The notes under the pieces were generated by a model. The model was not told where the DNA came from. It made no database searches and was given only the letters and a program-made list of their open reading frames with translations. 64,000 nt of DNA. It comes from an uncultured Acetatifactor sp. GTDB lineage: Bacteria; Bacillota; Clostridia; Lachnospirales; Lachnospiraceae. Position 1 is the stretch's first letter; each line of letters opens with the position of its first letter. Below, one piece after another: positions 34,012 through 41,477 of the stretch. Location: assembly GCF_910585425.1 (NCBI RefSeq), contig NZ_CAJUCP010000009.1, positions 53,056 through 117,055 of the forward strand, written 5' to 3'. The translations under genes were made by a program, and so were the position numbers.

Positions 34012-34690
34012 AATCATGTCTTATCGCATGCTGCTTCTGATCGCCACGCCGAAGCTGGTGGGCAAGGCGGCGGGACTGTTCAAGGAGGGGAATGTCCCCG
34101 TCCAGTACATCTTCCACGGCCAGGGCACCGCCACCAGCCAGGTCATGGACATGCTGGGCCTGGACGGGGTGGACAAAAATATCCTCATGGCCATGCTGCC
34201 CAAGGCCTTCGCGGACGAGATGCTGAAAAAACTGCGCAAGAGGCTGCACCTGGGGATGCCGAACACGGGGATAGCCTTCACGCTCCTGATGTCGGGCGGC
34301 AGCGGGCACCTGGTCCAGCTCATGGAGGGGCTGGAGCCGGAGGAGAAGAAGAGACTATTGGAGAGGAATGAGGCGGATATGACAGAGAACGCGTACAGCT
34401 TGATCATGGCAATCGTAAATCAGGGCTTCAGCGAGGAAGTGATGAACGCGGCCAGGCCCAAGGGCGCTTCCGGCGGCACGGTGTTCCACAGCAGGAGGAT
34501 CGGCAACCAGGAGGCCATGAAATTCTGGAAGATCAGCGTCCAGGAGGAGCGGGAAGTGGTGCTGATACTGGCCCAGAAGGAAGACAAGCTGGCCATCATG
34601 CAGGAGATTGGCAGGCAGTGCGGCATGAACAGCAAGGCCCAGGGCATCGTCATGTCCCTGCCGGTGGACGGGATCGCCGGGCTGGACTGA
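33995..34690 (+). CDS. PII-like nitrogen-regulatory-type protein paired with DUF1538
   Basis: A 231-residue cytoplasmic protein in two PII-like halves. The first has LLLIATPKLVGKAAGLFKEG; the second has the more recognisable AARPKGASGGTVFHSRRIG (near 155-172) and VQEEREVVLILAQKEDKLAIM. The Gly/Thr-rich loop is the place where PII proteins bind nucleotides. ATG 33995 sits in the last 17 nt of the DUF1538 gene behind GGAGGAAGACGG. The role proposed, sensing and gating of the DUF1538 membrane protein, is inference from the overlap. Confidence 0.75.
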   Translation: MGDNHKIMSYRMLLLIATPKLVGKAAGLFKEGNVPVQYIFHGQGTATSQVMDMLGLDGVDKNILMAMLPKAFADEMLKKLRKRLHLGMPNTGIAFTLLMSGGSGHLVQLMEGLEPEEKKRLLERNEADMTENAYSLIMAIVNQGFSEEVMNAARPKGASGGTVFHSRRIGNQEAMKFWKISVQEEREVVLILAQKEDKLAIMQEIGRQCGMNSKAQGIVMSLPVDGIAGLD

Positions 34691-34711
34691 GCCGGGACAG
34701 AATGGTTATGG

Positions 34712-34851
34712 AATGGCCTGCCCTTTGCGGCATAATGACAGAATGTAATAAAATAAGCGAAAAAACGATAAACAATATGTGCGGGGACAGGTTCCGCGGA
34801 ATATGCGGGCGGAAAAGATTTTGATACGAAATGGCCTGCCCTTTGCGGCAT
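34712..34851 (+). repeat. 22-bp direct repeats 118 bp apart upstream of the GH3 gene
   Basis: An identical 22-nt sequence beginning AATGGCCTGCCCTTT occurs at 34712-34733 and 34830-34851, with the second copy 18 nt before the GH3 start codon. Between them lies an AT-rich then G-rich stretch. They could be footprints of a small duplication or sites for a regulator. Confidence 0.8.
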
Positions 34852-34869
34852 CTGAGTAGGAGGAGCGAC

Positions 34870-36531
34870 ATGGATTTGAGAGAACAGATTGGACAGCGGC
34901 TGGTGATAGGATTCCCGGGGACGGAGCTGGATCCGGAATTTAAGCGCCTGGTGAAGGAGTACAAGATAGGGAACATCATCCTGTTCCAGCGCAACTTGAA
35001 GAGCATGGAGCAGGTGAAGGCCCTGTGCGCGGACATTCAGGAGCTGGTGCGGCGGGAGACGGGGCATGACGCCTTCATCACCATCGACCAGGAGGGCGGC
35101 AAGGTGACCAGGCTTCCCGGAGACGGCTGCAACGTGCCGGGAGCCATGGCCACGGCGGCTACGGGAGAGGTGGAGAACGCGGAGATCCTGGCCCATATCA
35201 CGGCAAAGGAGCTGAAGGCCGTGGGCGTGAACTTCAACCTGGCCCCCTGCATGGACATCAACAACAATCCGGAGAATCCGGTGATCGGGGTGCGCAGCTA
35301 CGGCGATACCGCGGAGACCGTGGCGGCTTACGGCACTGCCGCTTTCCGGGGATACCGAAAGGGCGGGGTATTGTCCTGCGCCAAGCATTTCCCGGGCCAT
35401 GGGGACACGGCGGTGGATTCCCACGTAGGTCTCCCGGTGATCGACAAGACCATGGAGGAGCTGGAGGCTCTGGAGCTGAAGCCCTTCCGGGCGGCCATGG
35501 AGGCGGGGATTCCGGCTGTCATGGGCAGCCACATCCTGTTCCCGAAGCTGGAGCCGGACAATGTGCCCTGCACCATGTCCCGGAGGATCGTCACCGGGGT
35601 GCTGAAAGATAGGCTGGGCTTCCCGGGGCTGGTGGTGAGCGACTGCATGGAGATGGATGCCATCAAGAAATACTACGGCACGGTGAAGGGCGTGGTATCC
35701 GCCATGGCGGCAGGGGTGGACATGGTGCTGGTGTGCCACACGGCGGCCCTCCAGGAGGAGAGCGTCCGGGCTGTCTTACAGGCAGTGGAGGAGGGGAGGC
35801 TTTCCGGAGAGGAGATGCGCAGGTCCGCGGAGAAGGTCGTCCGCCTGAAAGAGGAGTACGCTAAGGGCGCGGACGCGGAGGCTCCCTGCCGGTGCACGGA
35901 AGAGGACAGGGCGCTGGAGCGGGAGATCCGCAGGAAGAGCATCGTGGTCATGGCCGGGGACGGCCTGCGCAGCGGGGAACCGGAGCGGGAAAAGCCGGGC
36001 AAGGGTGCTGCGGCCCAGGGCGGTGGCAGCCAGGGCAGCGTGGGCCCGGAGAGGCAAAACTCCGGGGAGTGCCCTGCGGCGATGGGCCCGGTTGTCCTGG
36101 GAACCGCTCCCTTCTTTACCGGAAGCGGCAGCTACCGCGCCACCCTGGCCTTCAATGATGAGGAGCTGTCGGAGACCTTTGCGGCGCATATGGCGGCCCG
36201 GCTGGGAGGAACGCATTTCGACGTGGGGTCGGATCCGAAGGAAGAGGAGATTGGGGAGGCAGTGGAGCGGGCCAGGGGAGCCAGCGGCATCGTGGTGAGC
36301 CTCTTTGCCGCCAGAGAGCAGGCCGGCCAGTACAGGCTGGTGGAGGCGCTGTCCGGGCTGGGCGTGCCGGTGATCGCGGTGGCATTGTACAGCCCCTATG
36401 ACCTGAAAGGCCTTCCGGCGGGCGTCACAGGCATCGCGGCATGGGACAATACCCCTATGACCCTGCAGGCCCTGGAGGAGCTGTTCAGGGGAGAGTGGCA
36501 GCCCACAGGAAGGATGCCTGTAAAGCTGTAG
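34870..36531 (+). CDS. nagZ: Glycoside hydrolase family 3 beta-N-acetylhexosaminidase
   Basis: A 553-residue cytoplasmic or wall-recycling enzyme. The NagZ-type signature KHFPGHGDTAVDSHVGLP (near 176-193) holds the His of the Asp-His dyad. TIDQEGGKVTRL near 75 is the sugar-binding segment, and VSDCMEMDAI near 257 contains the nucleophile Asp. It would release N-acetylglucosamine from muropeptides or other glycans. The C-terminal domain (about 400-553) is joined by a Gly/Pro/Glu-rich insert near 375-405, longer than usual. ATG 34870 has AGGAGGAG 5 nt upstream; an alternative at 34831 has none. A small membrane protein gene follows at once. Confidence 0.88.
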   Translation: MDLREQIGQRLVIGFPGTELDPEFKRLVKEYKIGNIILFQRNLKSMEQVKALCADIQELVRRETGHDAFITIDQEGGKVTRLPGDGCNVPGAMATAATGEVENAEILAHITAKELKAVGVNFNLAPCMDINNNPENPVIGVRSYGDTAETVAAYGTAAFRGYRKGGVLSCAKHFPGHGDTAVDSHVGLPVIDKTMEELEALELKPFRAAMEAGIPAVMGSHILFPKLEPDNVPCTMSRRIVTGVLKDRLGFPGLVVSDCMEMDAIKKYYGTVKGVVSAMAAGVDMVLVCHTAALQEESVRAVLQAVEEGRLSGEEMRRSAEKVVRLKEEYAKGADAEAPCRCTEEDRALEREIRRKSIVVMAGDGLRSGEPEREKPGKGAAAQGGGSQGSVGPERQNSGECPAAMGPVVLGTAPFFTGSGSYRATLAFNDEELSETFAAHMAARLGGTHFDVGSDPKEEEIGEAVERARGASGIVVSLFAAREQAGQYRLVEALSGLGVPVIAVALYSPYDLKGLPAGVTGIAAWDNTPMTLQALEELFRGEWQPTGRMPVKL

Positions 36532-36556
36532 CGATTTTTCCGGGGAGGTGCCTGCC

Positions 36557-36790
36557 ATGTGGAAGAAGCTGAATTATATCCTGAATATCGCAATCGGTTC
36601 CTGCATCGGGGTTTTTGTGGGGCACGGAATATATGTGTTCTGGGATTACAGGACGCGCCCCGGGTTATATGCGATGCGGTCCGCCCCGTGGTATGCCAGT
36701 ATCCTGACCTACGGGATGTTCACCATCGCTTTCCTGACAGCGGCCGTCATCCTGAAGCTGGTCGCCAGATGGAAGTCAAAACGGGAATAA
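36557..36790 (+). CDS. Small two-helix membrane protein, unknown function
   Basis: A 77-residue protein beginning MWKKLNYILNIAIGSCIGVFV, with hydrophobic helices about 8-28 and 47-68 and a basic tail RWKSKRE. ATG 36557 follows GGGGAGG with a 9-nt gap. It lies 25 nt after the GH3 stop and is probably cotranscribed. No family recognised with certainty. Confidence 0.6.
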   Translation: MWKKLNYILNIAIGSCIGVFVGHGIYVFWDYRTRPGLYAMRSAPWYASILTYGMFTIAFLTAAVILKLVARWKSKRE

Positions 36791-36898
36791 ATGTGAAATG
36801 ATTGCGGAGCGGAATGCGTCCAGGAGGGGAGCTTCCGTTCCGCGATACAGGACAAAGCGGCCGATGAACGCGCCAATCAGGCGCAAAATTAAGGCGAA

Positions 36899-37642
36899 TC
36901 AGAAGTCGTTGGCCTCATATAAGTACAGATTCCCCTTCTTGCCCACCCGGGCCACAGTCCCCATGTGATACAGGATATTCAGGGTCACCTGGGACAGGGC
37001 CTGGGAGATATGGGCAGCTTTGGCGAAGTCCTTCGTGGTGAACTGCCCCTCCAGCTCCGGGGGGACGAACTGCAGGAAATCCTCCGGCCGTTCCACCTCC
37101 AGCTCCCGCACCAGCTCCGTGGGGATGCGGTCATAGCGGCTGGCCCTGATTTTCCGGTTCTTTCCCCTGCCGTTCAGGAGCTTGTATTCCTCCATGTCCA
37201 GCAGGACCAGCCGAAAGCGCAGATGGGGGTCTTTCAGGAAGGCCTTGATCCTGTACAGCTCGGGAAACACCGTGTAGGGGCTGCCCTTTAAAGGGGACTT
37301 GCGCTTCCCGCTCAGCTCCCCGGTCTCCTGGTCTATCCAGATGAGCCATTTCTCCCGGGGGATGGGGTAGACGATGGTCACCGGGTACAGGGGCAGAAAG
37401 GCGGAGAGCTTGCCCCGGAGCTTGTCGAACTGCCTGGTCTGGATCTCGATGATCTCTCCCCCTGCAAAGATATCGGCCACATAATTCTCGATGGGGATTT
37501 CCTGCCTGTCCTCGTCCGGTTCATAGTAATTCTTCAGGATGGCATGGACTGTCTTCTCCGACAGAGTGCCGATGCCCAGCCGCTGTCTGTCGATTCCGAT
37601 GATTTTCCTTTTTGCTTCTTCAAAGGCCTTTTTGTCCGACAT
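36899..37642 (-). CDS. Hypothetical protein with a nuclease-like core
   Basis: A 247-residue protein. Residues about 45-85 contain YVADIFAGGEIIEIQTRQFDKLRGKL, an alpha/beta arrangement with Asp, Glu-x-Gln and Lys that resembles PD-(D/E)XK nuclease cores. Residues about 155-245 look like a winged-helix domain (FTTKDFAKAAHISQALSQVTL). The nuclease idea is a pattern-level guess. ATG 37642 has GGGGG upstream; an alternative in-frame start lies at 37666. It is convergent with the small membrane gene and reads away from an AT-rich patch. Confidence 0.6.
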   Translation of the reverse strand: MSDKKAFEEAKRKIIGIDRQRLGIGTLSEKTVHAILKNYYEPDEDRQEIPIENYVADIFAGGEIIEIQTRQFDKLRGKLSAFLPLYPVTIVYPIPREKWLIWIDQETGELSGKRKSPLKGSPYTVFPELYRIKAFLKDPHLRFRLVLLDMEEYKLLNGRGKNRKIRASRYDRIPTELVRELEVERPEDFLQFVPPELEGQFTTKDFAKAAHISQALSQVTLNILYHMGTVARVGKKGNLYLYEANDF

Positions 37643-38004
37643 GGTATCCCCCGCTTTGTGTGGCATACTGCTACATGCTTAGCATTTTACCATACTGTCA
37701 GGGTTTTGGCTATCTTGAATTTTCGGCTCAAAAAATAAGTGGTATTTTTTATTCAAAAACTCTCAACACTGTTGAGAGTTTTGATTTTCATCTGCTGTAT
37801 CATATAATTCTTCAAGCTTTTTTGTAAAATTTCTTTGCTGATTAGTTTAGTGCGGTATTCAGAAATCATAGTAGAACTCATATTGCGACTCAATGCATAT
37901 TCGACAACATCTTCGTCCGGTATAATAATGCCAAATCACGATTTAGTAAATCAGGATTAGATATGCGGAGAGGAGAGATGTTGTGTTCTTTTTGTTCAAT
38001 CAAT
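37643..38004. other. AT-rich gap between the hypothetical gene and the XRE gene
   Basis: A 362-nt stretch clearly more AT-rich than the chromosome around it. It holds the bidirectional hairpin at 37756-37782. I see no coding sequence with a ribosome site; short open frames exist but carry no recognisable features. Confidence 0.5.
37756..37782 (-). terminator. Bidirectional-looking terminator in the AT-rich gap
   Basis: AAAACTCTCAAC (37756-37767) pairs perfectly with 37771-37782 around a 3-nt loop, with A/T runs on both sides. On the minus strand it would end the XRE transcript. Confidence 0.7.
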
Positions 38005-38220
38005 CTATTTTTCTCTGATTTCAAGTAAATCCGCAATATCGCAATGGAAATATTCGCACAATTTAAGAATCAGATTTGCGTCTATCCGTTGAAAATCGTC
38101 TCTACAATATCGGTTGAAATTTCCTCTTTGTAAATCTAAATCCTTACAGATTCTGGTTTTACTTATCTTCTTTTCTTCCAGTAGTTCCACTATTCTTATA
38201 TGCAAATATTTTTTGCTCAT
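38005..38220 (-). CDS. Small XRE/Cro-type HTH regulator
   Basis: A 71-residue protein with one HTH: ELLEEKKISKTRICKDLDLQ followed by the recognition-like RGNFNRYCRDD, and a last helix LILKLCEYFHCDIADLLEI typical of XRE proteins. AAGGAGAGGCGG precedes the ATG. It is divergent from the acidic 88-residue gene, and promoters for both lie in the 133-nt gap, so it may regulate both. Confidence 0.85.
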   Translation of the reverse strand: MSKKYLHIRIVELLEEKKISKTRICKDLDLQRGNFNRYCRDDFQRIDANLILKLCEYFHCDIADLLEIREK

Positions 38221-38235
38221 GTCTGCCGCCTCTCC

Positions 38236-38264
38236 TTATAATAGTATATACAAACATTTAGCAA
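38236..38264 (-). promoter_or_regulatory. Promoter of the XRE gene
   Basis: On the minus strand TTGCTA (38264-38259), 17-nt spacer, TTATAA (38241-38236), 16 nt before the start codon. The leader would be very short. Confidence 0.55.
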
Positions 38265-38295
38265 AAAAGAACTTTACATATACTTACTTTAAATA

Positions 38296-38325
38296 TAGAC
38301 AGTATCTATATATACAGTATATAAT
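38296..38325 (+). promoter_or_regulatory. Promoter of the acidic small gene
   Basis: TAGACA (38296-38301), 18-nt spacer, TATAAT (38320-38325), 29 nt before the ATG. AGTAT/ATACT-like half-sites occur on both sides of it and could be XRE operators. Confidence 0.6.
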
Positions 38326-38353
38326 GGGACGAATAAGGAAGGAGACATAAAGC

Positions 38354-38620
38354 ATGGAAGAAGACATTTTAGAATTGATAACACAGGCACTTACAGAAGA
38401 CAGAATAACTGACAAGGTTCAGAGAAGTGAGGAATATCAAAGAGCCAAAGAGGAGGAGCAAAAAGCATATGACCTATTGATGAGCGACTTAACAGATGAA
38501 CAGAAAAAAAGACTTGATGATTTTATAGGCAGCAGAACGTGGAGTAGAGTGGTATGGGAAAAAATATCATATCAGCAAGGCATGAAAGATTTCCTTAAAT
38601 TCATTAAGTCCTTATTGTAA
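38354..38620 (+). CDS. Small acidic helical protein (DUF6809-like)
   Basis: An 88-residue Glu/Asp/Lys-rich protein, wholly helical by composition, with the segments LMSDLTDEQKKRLDDFIGSR and YQQGMKDFLKFIKSL at its end. It resembles small DUF6809-type proteins seen near clostridial mobile DNA; the family name is not certain. GGAGACATAAAGC precedes the ATG. AT-rich like its divergent XRE neighbour, so both were probably acquired together. Confidence 0.6.
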   Translation: MEEDILELITQALTEDRITDKVQRSEEYQRAKEEEQKAYDLLMSDLTDEQKKRLDDFIGSRTWSRVVWEKISYQQGMKDFLKFIKSLL

Positions 38621-38747
38621 TTACAGATGAAGCTATGTATCAAAAAGGGCTTGCACGGCGGATTAACGTCCAAAACGTGGACTTCACAGATTTTTCGTCT
38701 CCACAATCCTGAAACAATCGTGAGCTTTGAAAATAAAATTTGCTTTA

Positions 38748-38762
38748 TGTGACATCATCACA
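38748..38762 (+). promoter_or_regulatory. Candidate Crp/Fnr-type box upstream of the thioredoxin gene
   Basis: TGTGA (38748-38752) and TCACA (38758-38762), a perfect inverted repeat with 5-nt spacing, 62 nt before the thioredoxin ATG. The usual CRP spacing is 6 nt. A Crp/Fnr gene lies at the other end of this cassette. Confidence 0.4.
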
Positions 38763-38823
38763 GAAGAACAAAGAAATCCATGATATCATAGAGCCACAAA
38801 GGAAAACAAAGGAGGACGATAAA

Positions 38824-39129
38824 ATGTCTGCTGTCAATATCAACAAGAACAATTTCCGGAGCGAGGTCATGGATTCCGATAAACCCGTCCTGTTGGACTT
38901 TTGGGCACCCTGGTGCGGGCCCTGCCGTATGGTGGTCCCCATCGTGGAGGAGATTGCCAGGGAGCGCTCCGACATCAAGGTGGGCAAAGTCAACGTGAAT
39001 GAGGAGCCGGAGCTTGCGGGGCAGTTCCGTGTCATGAGCATCCCCACTCTGGTGGTGATGAAAGACGGTAAAGTAGTCAACCAGGCCATGGGGGCGAGAC
39101 CTAAGAGCGCCATCCTGGGGATGCTGTAG
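38824..39129 (+). CDS. trxA: Thioredoxin
   Basis: A 101-residue thioredoxin with the active site WAPWCGPCRM near 26-35, the cis-Pro segment MSIPTLVVMKDG near 70 and the usual ending, slightly shortened. It reduces protein disulfides in the cytoplasm. AAAGGAGG lies 8 nt before ATG 38824. It is 11 nt from a single-domain rhodanese, followed by a CoA-disulfide reductase, making a three-gene sulfur/thiol cassette. Confidence 0.92.
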   Translation: MSAVNINKNNFRSEVMDSDKPVLLDFWAPWCGPCRMVVPIVEEIARERSDIKVGKVNVNEEPELAGQFRVMSIPTLVVMKDGKVVNQAMGARPKSAILGML

Positions 39130-39140
39130 GAGGTGGCCAT

Positions 39141-39458
39141 ATGGGATTCTTTGACTTGTTCCGGCAGCCGGATATCAATCAGGGCGTGGAGGAGTACCGG
39201 GCCGCTCCCAAAGCGATCCTGCTGGATGTCCGCACCCCCGGAGAGTACGGGGGAGGACATGTCCCCGGAAGCAGAAACGTGCCGCTGCAACAGATAGAAA
39301 AGATCAAATCCGTTGCGGAAAATAAAGAGGTGCCCCTGTTCGTCTACTGCCAGTCCGGTGCCAGGAGCCGCCAGGCGGTCAGCCTGCTGCAGCGCATGGG
39401 ATATGTGAACGTGAACGACATCGGCGGCATGTCCGCGTACCGGGGAAAGGTGGAATGA
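39141..39458 (+). CDS. Single-domain rhodanese
   Basis: A 105-residue rhodanese. The active-site loop is YCQSGARSRQAV (Cys near 70), and the N-terminal ILLDVRTPGEYGGGHVPGS motif is typical. It carries persulfide sulfur between thiols. The stop is 1 nt from the next ATG, so it is tightly coupled to the CoA-disulfide reductase gene. RBS AGGAGGTGGC. Confidence 0.92.
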   Translation: MGFFDLFRQPDINQGVEEYRAAPKAILLDVRTPGEYGGGHVPGSRNVPLQQIEKIKSVAENKEVPLFVYCQSGARSRQAVSLLQRMGYVNVNDIGGMSAYRGKVE

Positions 39459-39459
39459 C

Positions 39460-41178
39460 ATGAAAGTGGTGATCGTAGGCGGCGTGGCGGGAGGCGCCAC
39501 AGCCGCGGCAAGAATCCGGAGGTTGGACGAGGCGGCGGAGATCATTGTGTTTGAGCGTTCCGGATATATCTCCTATGCCAACTGCGGCCTGCCCTACTAT
39601 ATCGGCGACGTGATCGCGGATCCGGAAGAGCTGACCCTCCAGACCCCGGAGAGCTTCTTCTCGCGCTTCCGTGTAGTCATGAAAGTCCGTCATGAGGTCA
39701 CGGCAATCCATCCGGAACGCAAAACGGTCTCCGTAAAAAATCTGGAGACAGGCGTGGAATTCGAGGAGAGCTACGACAAGCTGATCCTCTCCCCCGGCGC
39801 AAAGCCCACGCAGCCCAGGCTCCCCGGCACAGGCATCGACAGGCTGTTCACCCTGCGCACGGTGGAGGATACGCTGCGCATCAAGGAACACATAAATAAG
39901 CACCATCCGAAATCCGCCGTACTGGCGGGCGGCGGCTTCATCGGGCTGGAGCTTGCGGAGAATCTGCGGGAGCTGGGGATGGAAGTGACCATCGTCCAGC
40001 GGCCGAAGCAGTTGATGAACCCTTTTGACGCGGATATGGCCGCTATGATTCACAGCGAGATGCGCAGGCATGGCGTCAGGCTGGTGTTGGGGCAGACTGT
40101 GGAGGGCTTTGCGGAAAAAGGAGACGGCGTGGATGTGCTGCTGAAAGACAATCCGCCTCTCCATGCGGATATGGTAGTGCTTGCCATCGGCGTCACACCG
40201 GATACGGCTCTGGCAAAGGAAGCCGGACTGGAACTGGGAATAAAAGACAGCATTGTAGTCAATAGCCGGATGGAGACCTCTGTCCCCGACATATACGCTG
40301 CCGGGGATGCGGTCCAGGTGAGGCATTCCGTCACCGGCGAGGATGTGCTGCTCTCCCTGGCCGGGCCTGCCAATAAACAGGGGCGGATCATTGCGGACAA
40401 TATCTGCGGCGGCGACAGCAGGTACGCTGGCAGCCAGGGGAGCTCCGTGATCAAGGTGTTCGACATGACCGCAGCCGTCACCGGCATCAATGAGACCCAT
40501 GGGCGGAAAGCCGGGCTGGATCTGGATACGGTCATCCTCTCTCCCATGAGCCATGCGGGCTACTATCCCGGCGGCAGGGTCATGACTATGAAAGTGGTGT
40601 TCGAGAAGGGGACATACCGTCTGCTGGGCGCCCAAATCGTAGGCTACGAGGGCGTGGACAAGCGCATTGACGTCCTGGCCACTGCTATCCATGCAGGGAT
40701 GAAAGCCACTGAGCTGAAAGATTTGGACCTGGCCTATGCGCCGCCCTATTCCTCTGCCAAAGACCCCGTGAACATGGCAGGCTTCATGATCGACAACATC
40801 GCGGGCGGCATTTTGAAGCAGTGGCATCTGGAGGATGTGGATGGGCTGCCCAGGGACGGCAGCGTCACGCTGCTGGATGCCAGGACGGCAGGGGAATACG
40901 CACAGGGGCACATCCGGGGATTTCGCAACATTCCCGTTGACGAGCTGCGGGAGCGCCTTGCCGAAATCGAAAAAGGCAAGCCTGTCTATGTCATCTGCCA
41001 GAGCGGGCTGCGCAGCTACATTGCCTGCCGCATCCTGGAAGGACAGGGATACGAGGCCTATAACTTCTCCGGCGGCTTCCGCTTTTACGATGCGGTGAGG
41101 AATGACCGCCGCCTGGTGGAAAGCGCGGCCGACTGCGGCATGGATATACTGCATAACGCTGAATGCTGCCCAAAGTAA
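39460..41178 (+). CDS. CoA-disulfide reductase / polysulfide reductase with C-terminal rhodanese domain
   Basis: A 572-residue fusion. Residues 1-450 form an FAD/NAD(P) oxidoreductase: VVIVGGVAGGATAAARIRRL near 2-21 and the single active-site Cys in YISYANCGLPYY near 43. The second nucleotide motif is SAVLAGGGFIGLELAENLRE near 150, and CoADR-specific residues follow. Residues about 465-560 are rhodanese with YVICQSGLRSY. This CoADR-RHD layout reduces CoA disulfide, CoA persulfide or polysulfide. Together with thioredoxin and the free rhodanese it forms a sulfane-sulfur handling cassette. Confidence 0.92.
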   Translation: MKVVIVGGVAGGATAAARIRRLDEAAEIIVFERSGYISYANCGLPYYIGDVIADPEELTLQTPESFFSRFRVVMKVRHEVTAIHPERKTVSVKNLETGVEFEESYDKLILSPGAKPTQPRLPGTGIDRLFTLRTVEDTLRIKEHINKHHPKSAVLAGGGFIGLELAENLRELGMEVTIVQRPKQLMNPFDADMAAMIHSEMRRHGVRLVLGQTVEGFAEKGDGVDVLLKDNPPLHADMVVLAIGVTPDTALAKEAGLELGIKDSIVVNSRMETSVPDIYAAGDAVQVRHSVTGEDVLLSLAGPANKQGRIIADNICGGDSRYAGSQGSSVIKVFDMTAAVTGINETHGRKAGLDLDTVILSPMSHAGYYPGGRVMTMKVVFEKGTYRLLGAQIVGYEGVDKRIDVLATAIHAGMKATELKDLDLAYAPPYSSAKDPVNMAGFMIDNIAGGILKQWHLEDVDGLPRDGSVTLLDARTAGEYAQGHIRGFRNIPVDELRERLAEIEKGKPVYVICQSGLRSYIACRILEGQGYEAYNFSGGFRFYDAVRNDRRLVESAADCGMDILHNAECCPK

Positions 41179-41259
41179 TCATGCGATTGAACCAGTCAGC
41201 GTTATGCAGCCTGGTTTCACGGCAGGTGAAATCGTTAAGCATTATGAATAGAGATAGAG

Positions 41260-41294
41260 AGCCATGTCCTTCCGGAGGAAGGGCATGGCTTTTT
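41260..41294 (+). terminator. Terminator of the thiol cassette
   Basis: AGCCATGTCCTTCC (41260-41273) pairs with 41277-41290 over 14 positions (one G-T wobble), followed by TTTTT. Confidence 0.88.
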
Positions 41295-41326
41295 GCCGCT
41301 GGGAAAGACAGACGGCAGCGTGAAGC

Positions 41327-41473
41327 CCAGTGCATGAATCCTTGAGCAATCAATACTCGCTGTCCCCCCGGTACTGCGTTGTCATCAGTCTACGATGCCC
41401 CGCATCGCCTCCTTCCTCCGCCTTGCCCTGGTGCGGACATCAAGCACTGATTATTCGGGAATTCATGCACTGG
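41327..41473. mobile_element. MITE-like element with inverted termini
   Basis: A 147-bp segment bounded by a perfect 13-bp inverted repeat, CCAGTGCATGAAT (41327-41339) and its complement at 41461-41473. Similarity continues inward for about 20 more positions with several mismatches, as in IS termini. The inside has no coding capacity. No clear target duplication is visible. It sits 4 bp beyond the stop codon of the Crp/Fnr gene. Confidence 0.5.
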
Positions 41474-41477
41474 TGTA

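Noticed and set aside
34712..34851. Insertion sequence bounded by the 22-bp repeats
   Set aside because: The 96 bp between them has no inverted ends and no coding capacity; direct repeats alone do not make a mobile element.
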